Source of the DNA: Thiobacillus sp. UBA6205
Lineage (GTDB): Bacteria > Pseudomonadota > Gammaproteobacteria > Burkholderiales > Thiobacillaceae
Assembly (NCBI GenBank): GCA_002421825.1
Contig: DISR01000040.1
Span: forward strand, 1 to 12,312
Direction of reading: 5' to 3'
Length of the DNA: 12,312 nt
Under the pieces are notes generated by a model that saw nothing but the letters and a program-made list of their open reading frames with translations, was not told where the DNA came from and searched no databases. Below, in pieces: positions 5,963-11,992 of the stretch; the first letter of the stretch is position 1, and each line of letters opens with the position of its first letter. A program made the position numbers and the translations under genes.

Positions 5963-5987
5963 AAATCAGCGCAGGCCCGGGACGAAA

Positions 5988-6176
5988 TCACCCCAGCCGG
6001 CAAGCGCCCTCTTCGAAGAAGCGGCGCTCGCGGTGCTCGCTCTTCTTGCCCTTGTTGAAGCTCGCCACCGGGCGGTGGTAGCCCATCACGCGGGTCCACA
6101 CTTCGCAGCGGGTGCGCTCCTCCTCCTTCAGGGCAGTGGCATCGAGGGCTTTGCTGATTACGGATAGATCGGTCAT
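5988..6176 (-). CDS. glycyl-radical domain of anaerobic ribonucleotide reductase as a separate 62-residue protein
   Basis: The product contains the C-terminal signature of NrdD: CEVWTRVMGYHRPVASFN at 24-41 followed by GKKSEHRERRFF. In ordinary NrdD this follows the zinc-binding cysteines; Gly32 corresponds to the glycine that carries the radical (RVxGY). Here nrdD stops at 6191-6193 and this gene begins 14 nt later with its own strong AAGGAG (6183-6188), 6 nt before ATG 6176, so it is translated separately and is not a simple frameshift. The two polypeptides must assemble for activity, with NrdG acting on this one; that is inference. Small proteins of this type are annotated next to nrdD in some other proteobacteria, as I recall, so the split is unlikely to be unique. 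Confidence 0.85.
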   Translation of the reverse strand: MTDLSVISKALDATALKEEERTRCEVWTRVMGYHRPVASFNKGKKSEHRERRFFEEGACRLG

Positions 6177-6190
6177 GTCAGTCTCCTTGG

Positions 6191-8206
6191 TTAGGCAACA
6201 ACAGCGCGTTTGCGCGACAGGGCTTCCTCGTCGCACTTGGGACAGAACTCGTGCTCGCCGGCGAGGTAGCCGTGTTTGGGGCAGATGGAAAATGTCGGCG
6301 TGATGGTGATGTAGGGCAGGCGGAAGCGTTCGAGCGAACGGCGCACCAGTTTCTTGCACGCCTCTACCGAGGAGATGTTCTCGGACATGTAGAGGTGCAG
6401 CACGGTGCCGCCGGTGTACTTGCGCTGCAGGTCGTCCTGCCGCTCCAATGCCTCGAAGGCGTCATCCGTGAAACCCACCGGCAGCTGCGACGAGTTGGTG
6501 TAGTAAGGCGAGTCTTCGCTGCCGGCCTGCAGGATGCCGGGGTAACGCTTGGCATCCTCCTTGGCGAAGCGGTAGGTGGTGCCCTCGGCCGGCGTCGCTT
6601 CCAGATTGTAGAGGTGGCCGGTTTCCTCCTGGAAGGCGGCGATGCGGCCGCGGATGTGGTCGAGCAGACGCAGCGCGAACTCGTGGCCCCACACCGAGGT
6701 GATGTCGTGCTCGTCGTTCGTGAAGTTGCGGATCATCTCGTTGATGCCGTTCACGCCGATGGTCGAGAAGTGGTTGCGCAGCGTGCCGAGGTAGCGCTTG
6801 GTATAGGGGAAAAGCCCGTCGTCCATCAGGCGCTGGATGACCTTGCGCTTGATCTCCAGGCCGTTGCGCGCCATGTCGAGCAACGCGTCCAGCCGGCGCA
6901 GCAGCGCGGCTTCGTCGCCCTTGTACTCGAAACCCAGGCGCGCGCAGTTGACCGTGACCACGCCCACGCTGCCCGTCTGCTCGGCCGAGCCGAACAGGCC
7001 GTTGCCGCGCTTCAAGAGCTCGCGCAGGTCGAGCTGCAGGCGGCAGCACATGGAGCGGATGTGGTTGGGCTTCATCTCGGAATTGATGAAGTTCTGGAAG
7101 TACGGCAGGCCGTAGCGCGCGGTCATGGCGAACAGGCGCTCGGTGTTTTCCGACTCCCACGGGAAATCCGGCGTCATGTTGTAGGTCGGGATGGGGAAGG
7201 TGAACACGCGGCCCTTGGCGTCGCCCGTGGTCATGACCTCGATGTAGGCGCGGTTGATCATGTCCATCTCGGCCTGCAGCTCGCCGTAGGCGAACGGCAT
7301 CTCCTCGCCGGCAATGATCGGAATCTGCTCGCGCAGGTCCTCCGGACAGGTCCAGTCGAAGGTGAGGTTGGTGAACGGCGTCTGCGTACCCCAGCGCGAA
7401 GGCACGTTGAGGTTGTAGATCAGTTCCTGGATGCACTGCTTCACTTCCCCGTACTGCATGTTGTCCCTGCGGATGAAGGGCGCCATGTAGGTATCGAAGG
7501 AGGAGAAGGCCTGCGCGCCGGCCCACTCGTTCTGCAGCGTGCCGAGGAAGTTGACGATCTGGCCGACCGCCGACGACATGTGCTTGGGCGGGCCGGCTTC
7601 CACCTTGCCCGGCACGCCGTTCAGGCCCTCGTGCAGCAGCGTGCGCAGCGACCAGCCGGCGCAGTAGCCGGCGAGCATGTCGAGGTCGTGGATGTGGATG
7701 GAGCCGTCGCGGTGGGCTTCGCCCAGTTCCGGCGGATAGACGTGGTTCAGCCAGTAGTTGGCCACCACCTTGCCGGAGACGTTGAGGATGAGGCCGCCCA
7801 GCGAATAGCCCTGGTTGGCGTTGGCATTCACGCGCCAGTCCTGGCGCGACAGGTATTCGTTGATCGAGGCTTCCACGTCAACCACGGTCTTGCGATCCTC
7901 GCGCAGCTTCTTGTGCGATTCGCGGTAGGCGATATAGGCGCGCGCGGTCTGGAAATGGTTGGAGGCGATCAGGGTCTGCTCGACCACGTCCTGGATGCGC
8001 TCGATGTCGGGCGCCGCGCCGTGCAGGCTGTGGATCAGCACCTTGGCGACCTGGGCCGTGAGCAGGTCGGCTTCGGCCTCGCCGAATTCGCCTGTCGCCT
8101 GGCCGGCGCGCAGGACGGCCGAACGGATCTTGCCGGCATCGAAAGCCACGCGACGGCCGTCGCGCTTGATGACTTCACGTGGTAGAACTGCTATTACGGA
8201 ATTCAT
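6191..8206 (-). CDS. nrdD: anaerobic ribonucleoside-triphosphate reductase, large part lacking the glycyl-radical loop
   Basis: Class III ribonucleotide reductase reduces ribonucleoside triphosphates to deoxynucleotides without oxygen. Using ATG 8206 the protein has 671 residues: an N-terminal ATP-cone (about 8-100, starting EVIKRDGRRVAFD), then the ten-stranded barrel with DGSIHIHDLDML, an active-site region with MCCRLQLD (Cys387/Cys388, a candidate for the thiyl-radical cysteine), and a C-terminal zinc site (Cys642, His645 region, Cys655, Cys658). It ends about 13 residues after that site, where full-length relatives continue into the RVxGY loop; that part is the next gene. In-frame ATGs at 8230 and 8215 exist, but AAGGGGG at 8216-8222 is 9 nt from ATG 8206 and touches ATG 8215, so 8206 is chosen. 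It is divergent from the hemerythrin gene. Confidence 0.95.
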   Translation of the reverse strand: MNSVIAVLPREVIKRDGRRVAFDAGKIRSAVLRAGQATGEFGEAEADLLTAQVAKVLIHSLHGAAPDIERIQDVVEQTLIASNHFQTARAYIAYRESHKKLREDRKTVVDVEASINEYLSRQDWRVNANANQGYSLGGLILNVSGKVVANYWLNHVYPPELGEAHRDGSIHIHDLDMLAGYCAGWSLRTLLHEGLNGVPGKVEAGPPKHMSSAVGQIVNFLGTLQNEWAGAQAFSSFDTYMAPFIRRDNMQYGEVKQCIQELIYNLNVPSRWGTQTPFTNLTFDWTCPEDLREQIPIIAGEEMPFAYGELQAEMDMINRAYIEVMTTGDAKGRVFTFPIPTYNMTPDFPWESENTERLFAMTARYGLPYFQNFINSEMKPNHIRSMCCRLQLDLRELLKRGNGLFGSAEQTGSVGVVTVNCARLGFEYKGDEAALLRRLDALLDMARNGLEIKRKVIQRLMDDGLFPYTKRYLGTLRNHFSTIGVNGINEMIRNFTNDEHDITSVWGHEFALRLLDHIRGRIAAFQEETGHLYNLEATPAEGTTYRFAKEDAKRYPGILQAGSEDSPYYTNSSQLPVGFTDDAFEALERQDDLQRKYTGGTVLHLYMSENISSVEACKKLVRRSLERFRLPYITITPTFSICPKHGYLAGEHEFCPKCDEEALSRKRAVVA

Positions 8207-8250
8207 ATCGGTCATCCCCCTTATCAACATTTAGTGCCCGGTGACTACGC

Positions 8251-8278
8251 AAGATACGACATCTTGTATCGATGTCAA
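8251..8278 (-). promoter_or_regulatory. sigma70-type promoter of nrdD
   Basis: On the minus strand TTGACA (8273-8278) is followed after 16 bp by TATCTT (8251-8256). The transcript would start near 8244, about 38 nt before ATG 8206. The whole spacer is palindromic, which suggests repression or activation at the promoter itself. Confidence 0.55.
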
Positions 8279-8282
8279 GATG
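8251..8282. promoter_or_regulatory. overlapping palindromes in the nrdD promoter
   Basis: Several dyads interlock here: AAGAT/ATCTT (8251-8255, 8261-8265), GATAC/GTATC (8253-8257, 8266-8270), GACATC/GATGTC (8258-8263, 8271-8276) and CATCTTG/CAAGATG (8260-8266, 8276-8282). The order A-B-A'-B' lets either of two folds form. This is likely an operator, but its protein is unknown; it does not fit a good FNR box or an NrdR box. Confidence 0.5.
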
Positions 8283-8287
8283 AATTT
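8277..8287 (+). promoter_or_regulatory. possible NsrR half-site
   Basis: AAGATGAATTT matches 10 of 11 positions of the remembered NsrR half-site AAGATGYATTT. The second half (8289-8299) does not match. It lies at the -35 position of the hemerythrin promoter. Regulation of a hemerythrin-type gene by the nitric-oxide sensor NsrR is known in other proteobacteria; here it is a suggestion only. Confidence 0.25.
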
Positions 8288-8302
8288 GAGGTTAGGATGT
8301 CC

Positions 8303-8324
8303 TGATATACTTAAATATGAGTAT
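8303..8324 (+). promoter_or_regulatory. extended -10 promoter of the hemerythrin gene with ATACT/AGTAT dyad
   Basis: TG-A-TATACT (8303-8311) is a good extended -10. ATACT at 8307-8311 and AGTAT at 8320-8324 form an 18-bp dyad over the -10 and predicted start point (near 8318). The leader is about 33 nt. Confidence 0.45.
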
Positions 8325-8350
8325 TTTCCACATGTTATGGAGACTTTGTC

Positions 8351-8788
8351 ATGAGCACGATTCTGAAATTCATGGGTAGCGACCACCGTGCCTGCGACGA
8401 TTTGTTCGCTGCCGCCGAGGAAGCCGTGGGCAACAAGGACTGGGACAGCGCGCGCGGCTTGTTCGGACAGTTCCAGGCGGCCATGGCGCACCACCTGGCC
8501 ATGGAGGAGGAAGTGCTGTTCCCCGCCTTCGAAGAGCGCACCGGCATGAGCGCCGGCCCCACCCAGGTCATGCGCATGGAACACGAACAGATGCGCGCGC
8601 TGATCGCCGACATGGCGGCCGCCGCCGAGGCCGGCAACGCATCCGCCTACCTCGGCGCGTCGGAAACCCTGAACATGCTCATGCAGCAGCACAACATCAA
8701 GGAAGAGAACATGCTCTACCCCATGGCCGACCGCGCACTGGGCGCGGATGGCGAGGCGGTGATCCATTCCATGCAAGCCGTCAAATAA
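8351..8788 (+). CDS. hemerythrin-like domain protein
   Basis: The 145-residue protein is a single hemerythrin (HHE) four-helix domain that should bind a non-heme di-iron centre. Candidate ligands are His12 (GSDHRACDDLF), His47 or His48 with Glu52 (AHHLAMEEEVLFP), His78 (RMEHEQM) and His114 with Glu118 (QQHNIKEENMLYP), which is a complete pattern. Start ATG 8351 has GGAG at 8339-8342, 8 nt upstream. Proteins of this group bind oxygen or nitric oxide, or help repair iron-sulfur centres; which applies is not shown by sequence. It is divergent from nrdD over a shared 144-bp promoter region and is followed on the same strand by a DUF2249 gene and a heme-copper-oxidase-like gene, so a nitrosative-stress or microaerobic role is the best inference. 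Confidence 0.93.
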   Translation: MSTILKFMGSDHRACDDLFAAAEEAVGNKDWDSARGLFGQFQAAMAHHLAMEEEVLFPAFEERTGMSAGPTQVMRMEHEQMRALIADMAAAAEAGNASAYLGASETLNMLMQQHNIKEENMLYPMADRALGADGEAVIHSMQAVK

Positions 8789-8805
8789 CAGGGAATGCAA
8801 ACCTT

Positions 8806-8841
8806 CGTCATCGCGAGGCGCGAAGCGCCGTGGCGATCCAG
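8806..8841 (+). repeat. REP-like B unit
   Basis: A forward B-type hairpin unit, CGTCATCGCGAGGCGCGAAG to GCGATCCAG, starting 17 nt after the hemerythrin stop codon. The tip differs from other copies (GGCGCGAAGCGCC in place of GGCCCGCAGGGCC) but keeps the pairing, a compensatory difference that argues for selection on, or transposition through, the hairpin shape. Confidence 0.75.
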
Positions 8842-8861
8842 GGACTTGATGCTTAAAAACA

Positions 8862-8923
8862 CTGGATCGCCGCCCGCCACGGCCTGCGGCCTCGCGGCTA
8901 AAGGCTGATACGCTCGCGATGAC
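8862..8923 (-). repeat. 62-bp extended REP-like unit, left member of a perfect inverted pair
   Basis: Every base of this stretch is the reverse complement of 9268-9329. It is a B-type unit enlarged with GCCCGCC near one end and a CTAAAGGCTGATACG insertion near the other. The pair brackets the DUF2249 gene. The ATG at 8919 in the unit is in frame with that gene. Confidence 0.9.
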
Positions 8924-8948
8924 CAATCTAGAAAACCGTCTTAGCCCT

Positions 8949-9185
8949 ATGACGCCTTCCGCCAACGAAATCCTCATCGACGCGCGCGGCCTGGAGCCGC
9001 CCGAGCCGCTGGAGAAAGTCATGCAGACGCTGGACCTGCTCAGACCCGGCCAGTCCATCCGCCTCCTGCTGCACCGAGAGCCCTTCCCGCTCTATGCAAT
9101 CCTCGACGAGCGCGGGTATGGCCGTGACACCACGGCGCAGCCCGATGGCAGCTATGTCATCCTGATCCGGCCAACCGGCACGTGA
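8949..9185 (+). CDS. DUF2249 domain protein
   Basis: This small soluble protein (78 residues from ATG 8949) shows the DUF2249 pattern: IDARGLEPPEPLEKVMQTLDLLRPGQ at about 10-35, then LLHREPFPLYAILDERGY and a final strand ending in RPTGT. The domain has a TusA-like fold as far as is known, and its function is unclear; it is often coded beside hemerythrins, nitrite/nitric-oxide reductase genes or cytochrome assembly genes, which fits its position here. An in-frame ATG at 8919 would add 10 residues, but it lies inside the 62-bp repeat and the added residues are not family-like, so 8949 is chosen; neither start has a convincing Shine-Dalgarno site. The gene is framed by perfect 62-bp inverted repeats. 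Confidence 0.85.
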   Translation: MTPSANEILIDARGLEPPEPLEKVMQTLDLLRPGQSIRLLLHREPFPLYAILDERGYGRDTTAQPDGSYVILIRPTGT

Positions 9186-9216
9186 CCGTCATTGATGAAC
9201 AAATGCCCTTGATCGA

Positions 9217-9541
9217 CTGGATTGCCACGTCGGCTACGCCTCCTCGCAATGACGGACGGGGGAAATCGTCATCGCGAGCGTATCAGCCTTTAGCCGCGAG
9301 GCCGCAGGCCGTGGCGGGCGGCGATCCAGTCAAACCCGGCCCAGCAAAACCCTGGATTGCCACGTCGGCTTCGCCTCCTAGCAACGACACCTCACCGTCA
9401 TCGCGAGGCCCGCAGGGCCGTGGCGATCCAGTCAAGCCTGGCCCAGCAAAACCCTGGATTGCCACGTCGGCTTCGCCTCCTCGCAATGACGGACGAGGGA
9501 AACCGTCATCGCGAGGCCCGAAGGGCCGTGGCGATCCAGTC
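9217..9541. repeat. REP-like array of three A-reversed/B-forward modules
   Basis: The 388-bp stretch between the DUF2249 and oxidase-like genes holds no gene; most of it is this array. Reversed A units lie at 9217-9254, 9352-9388 and 9454-9491, and forward B units at 9268-9329 (extended copy), 9396-9433 and 9504-9541. The last two modules have a 102-bp period. A linker of the form CAARCCYGGCCCAGCAAAAC joins a B to the next A at 9331-9350 and 9434-9452, and in degraded form follows the last B. The alternating inverted order is like BIMEs built from REP sequences. Confidence 0.85.
9268..9329 (+). repeat. 62-bp extended REP-like unit, right member of the perfect inverted pair
   Basis: This is the exact reverse complement of 8862-8923 over 62 bases, while the other B units in the neighbourhood lack the enlargement. 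The two extended units therefore share a recent common source or have been kept identical by gene conversion. Confidence 0.9.
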
Positions 9542-9573
9542 AAACAAAGCCCAGCAACAAAGACTGCCTCGAA

Positions 9574-10854
9574 ATGAACACCCAGCCCGGCCTCGCCTTC
9601 GAACAAGCCCCGCCGTTCTCGCTGCCGCTGCGCTTCTTTCTCACCGCCCCGCTGTTCCTCGTCGCGGCCGCCCTCCTCATCACGCTCGCCCCCGACGCCC
9701 TGGCTTCGCGCTGGACGCCGCAGGCGCTTGCCCTCACCCATGCGCTCACCCTCGGCTTTCTCGCCATGGTCATGCTGGGCGCCATGCTGCAGATGCTGCC
9801 GGTGGTGGCGGGCTCGCCGCTGCCCGCGCCGCGATTCGTCGCGCGCGCCAGCCACGTCGCGCTCAGCCTCGGCACCGCCGCACTCATGGCGGGCTTTCTG
9901 CTTTCCACGCCAAAGGCCTTCGCCACCGGCGTCATCCTGCTGCTGGCCGCGTTTGCCATCTTCATCGTCGCAGCCGCGATCAGCCTCGCGCGCGCCGCGA
10001 CCAACGCCACCGTCAACGGCATGCGCTTCGCAGTGATGAGCCTTATCTTCACCATCGCACTCGGCTCGGCACTCGCGCTCCTGCGCGCAGGCTGGTGGAA
10101 TGGGTCGTTGGAAGGCGCCAACGCAGCGCATGTCGGCTTCGGCCTGCTCGGCTGGATATTACTGCTGGTGGTGGGCGTGGCCTACCAGGTCGTGCCCATG
10201 TTCCAGATCACCCCGCCCTACCCGCCGCGCCTGAGCCGCTGGCTGACCGGCGCGATGTTCGTGCTGCTTCTGCTGAGAACACTTGCGCCGCTGCTCCCGC
10301 ACCCCGTCGTAATCCTGCTCGATGCCGGCCTTGCCGCCGGCGTGCTGCTGTTCGCCTTTACCACCCTTAACCTGCAGTCGCGCCGGCGCAGAAAACTGCC
10401 CGACATCACCCTCGACTACTGGCGCGCAGGCATGGCCAGCCTCATCGCCTGCGTGCTGGCCTGGCTGGCGGCACAACTGTGGCCGGCGTGGGCCGACAGC
10501 AATGCCTACCCCATGCTGCTGGGCGTGCTGTTTCTATTTGGATTTGCGGTGAGCGTGGTGGCCGGCATGCTCTACAAGATCGTGCCCTTCCTCGCCTGGT
10601 TCCACCTGCAGGCGCAGCTGCAGGCCAAGGCCGGCACCATCCCCAACATGAAGCAGATGATCGACGAGAAGAACCTGCGCCTGCAGTTCCGCCTGCACCT
10701 TGCCGCCCTCGCCCTGCTCGCTGCCGCCGTGGCCTGGCCGGATGCCTTGCACATGCCGGCCGGCATCGTGCTCGCCCTGTCTGCGCTGATGCTGTGGGGT
10801 AATTTGTCGGCTGCGCTGCGGCGTTACCTGCAGCATGGCGGGCGTCTGGCCTGA
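9574..10854 (+). CDS. polytopic membrane protein, heme-copper oxidase subunit I-like / NnrS-like
   Basis: The 426-residue product is almost wholly hydrophobic, with roughly ten to twelve predicted transmembrane helices. Conserved-looking segments are LTHALTLGFLAMVMLGAMLQMLPVV (His56), AHVGFGLLGWILLLVVGVAYQVVPMF (His186) and VAGMLYKIVPFLAWFHLQ, the style of proteins related to cbb3-type oxidase CcoN, NorB and NnrS. No adjacent His-His pair for a copper B site is present, so it is unlikely to be a working terminal oxidase; a heme-binding or NnrS-type role in nitric-oxide tolerance is possible. ATG 9574 has no clear Shine-Dalgarno site. It follows the hemerythrin and DUF2249 genes, separated from them by REP-like DNA, and ends in an intrinsic terminator. 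Exact family membership needs a profile search. Confidence 0.75.
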   Translation: MNTQPGLAFEQAPPFSLPLRFFLTAPLFLVAAALLITLAPDALASRWTPQALALTHALTLGFLAMVMLGAMLQMLPVVAGSPLPAPRFVARASHVALSLGTAALMAGFLLSTPKAFATGVILLLAAFAIFIVAAAISLARAATNATVNGMRFAVMSLIFTIALGSALALLRAGWWNGSLEGANAAHVGFGLLGWILLLVVGVAYQVVPMFQITPPYPPRLSRWLTGAMFVLLLLRTLAPLLPHPVVILLDAGLAAGVLLFAFTTLNLQSRRRRKLPDITLDYWRAGMASLIACVLAWLAAQLWPAWADSNAYPMLLGVLFLFGFAVSVVAGMLYKIVPFLAWFHLQAQLQAKAGTIPNMKQMIDEKNLRLQFRLHLAALALLAAAVAWPDALHMPAGIVLALSALMLWGNLSAALRRYLQHGGRLA

Positions 10855-10878
10855 GCCATCAAGGCCAGATTCTTTTTT
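10845..10878 (+). terminator. intrinsic terminator overlapping the stop codon
   Basis: TCTGGCCT (10845-10852) and AGGCCAGA (10862-10869) form a perfect 8-bp stem with a 9-nt loop, followed by TTCTTTTTT. The stem's left arm contains the last codons and part of the TGA (10852-10854) of the oxidase-like gene. It ends the plus-strand cluster 8 bp before the convergent TRIC gene. Confidence 0.8.
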
Positions 10879-10885
10879 AAAACCG

Positions 10886-11500
10886 CTACTCGCGCGAAGA
10901 ATAAGTCGGCAGCGTGATCTTGAACGCCATCGCCGCCAGGCGCACGGCCAGCACGATCGCCATGCCCGCCCAGGCCGCGATGATGGCCGACACGCCGAGC
11001 GACTGCAGCCCGATCAGCGCGATGGACCCGATCCAGGCAGCCGTGGCGTAGAGTTCGCCGCGCACGAAGATGAGTGGCACCTCGTTGCACAGCACATCGC
11101 GCACCACCCCGCCGACCACACCGGTGATCACCCCCAGCAGGCTCGCCGCCAGCCAGGGCGCGCCGGCCTGCAGCGAAATCTGCGTGCCGACGACGGTAAA
11201 GAGCGCAAGGCCGATTGCGTCAGGGATGAGAAACAGTTGCTGCGGCAGGCGCAGGCCGCGCACCGCGAAGAAAATGATCAGCGTCGTCGCCACCGCGACA
11301 ATCAGATAGATCTGGTCGCTCAGCCAGAACACCGGCCGCTGCAGCAGGATGTCGCGCACCGTCCCGCCGCCGAGCGCCGTGGCCGTGCCCACCATCACCA
11401 CGCCGACGAGGTCCATCTGCTTGCGCCCGGCATCGAGCACGCCGGTCAGGGCATTCACCGCCACCGCCGCCAGGCCGACCCAATAGAGTAGGAATTCCAT
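10886..11500 (-). CDS. trimeric intracellular cation channel (TRIC/UPF0126) family membrane protein
   Basis: The 204-residue inner-membrane protein has two homologous three-helix halves, each with the family motif GG-x-x-RD: GGGTVRD at 44-50 and GGVVRD near 130, as in E. coli YicG/YadS. A conserved DAGRKQMD stretch (23-30) precedes the first motif, and DAIGLALFTVVGTQ begins the second half. Prokaryotic TRIC homologues are potassium-permeable channels in vitro; an amino-acid transport role has also been proposed for UPF0126 members. ATG 11500 gives the normal N-terminus (MEFLLYWVGLAAVAVNALTG), with no strong ribosome site upstream. It converges on the oxidase-like gene and does not appear to be functionally tied to it. 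Confidence 0.93.
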   Translation of the reverse strand: MEFLLYWVGLAAVAVNALTGVLDAGRKQMDLVGVVMVGTATALGGGTVRDILLQRPVFWLSDQIYLIVAVATTLIIFFAVRGLRLPQQLFLIPDAIGLALFTVVGTQISLQAGAPWLAASLLGVITGVVGGVVRDVLCNEVPLIFVRGELYATAAWIGSIALIGLQSLGVSAIIAAWAGMAIVLAVRLAAMAFKITLPTYSSRE

Positions 11501-11957
11501 AATGAATCGCTGCTTAGGAAGACGGGCACTCGGTTAGAGAAGAAAAGTGTTTTGAGTATCTCAGAAAACCCGTTGACGCAGCATGCTTGCCGCGAGCAAT
11601 GAGTGCCTGCACAGGCATGCCAAGAACCGAAACGACCTGAAGTGGGCAACCAGCCTGGCAGAGGATAAATTTCGCTTCTCGGCCTTTGCTGCCGGTGGCA
11701 TTGGCCGGATTGGAAATGGCCAGTGTCGCGCAGATTGCCGACATTGACGCGGGAGGCCGCTAAACAGCTGCTTTCGTCAGTAGCGATGGGCGGCACCCGC
11801 CCCATATCGAATGAACGCGGGTTCGCCCCTAATATCGGCTTTGAGTACAGAAAACCGCTACTGCGGGCAAAACCCAAAGTGCCTTCACCAATATCAGGCG
11901 ATGTCGGTATTTGTGTGGCCCAAAGACAACAAAATCAGTTGGCTTTTCAACCAAAGT
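11501..11957. other. unassigned intergenic stretch
   Basis: No gene is supported in these 457 bp. Minus-strand 11744-11514 could code 76 residues (ATG, ICATLAISNPANATGSKG...), but it has no Shine-Dalgarno site and no recognisable domain. Visible structures are a 14-bp perfect palindrome TGCCTGCACAGGCA at 11604-11617 with GCATGC at 11581 and 11615, and a GC hairpin GGGCGG-CAC-CCGCCC at 11788-11802 with no T-run. The last 70 bases are clearly more AT-rich than the rest of the window. Confidence 0.4.
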
Positions 11958-11985
11958 TATACAACATTTCATATTCTGTTGTATA
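11958..11985. promoter_or_regulatory. perfect 9-bp dyad operator/promoter of the nucleotidyltransferase-like gene
   Basis: TATACAACA (11958-11966) and TGTTGTATA (11977-11985) are exact inverted copies 10 bp apart. A -10-like CATATT (11970-11975) lies in the loop and TATATT (11982-11987) overlaps the right arm. The ATG at 11993 is 7 nt further, with no Shine-Dalgarno site, so the message would have a very short leader or none. This arrangement suits an autoregulated or repressor-controlled gene. Confidence 0.55.
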
Positions 11986-11992
11986 TTTTTGC

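Noticed and set aside
4396..6081. 561-codon plus-strand open frame across the methyltransferase, nrdG and repeats
   Set aside because: It runs through three unrelated features, including REP-like DNA; the translation is Arg-rich with no motif.
6251..8185. 644-codon plus-strand open frame opposite nrdD
   Set aside because: nrdD is unmistakable on the other strand, and this frame has the Arg/Val/His/Ala-rich composition of an antisense shadow.
8251..8278. FNR/Anr box in the nrdD promoter
   Set aside because: The best alignment to TTGATNNNNATCAA matches only about 7 of 10 key bases and has the wrong right half.
8307..8324. NrdR box
   Set aside because: The dyad ends are similar, but the 16-bp consensus fits at only about 9 positions, and no second box lies at the usual spacing.
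9217..9541. CRISPR array
   Set aside because: Repeats alternate in orientation, are imperfect hairpins, and the linkers are nearly identical rather than unique spacers; no cas gene is present.
9182..9577. Plus-strand ORF of 131 codons with repeated protein segments
   Set aside because: It is only the REP-like array read in an open frame; the repeats in the translation reflect the DNA repeats.
11514..11744. 76-residue minus-strand protein
   Set aside because: No ribosome site, no recognised domain and no conserved neighbour; kept only as a note in the intergenic entry.
11788..11802. GC-rich hairpin as terminator
   Set aside because: The 6-bp stem is followed by ATATCG and not by a T-run, and no gene ends nearby.
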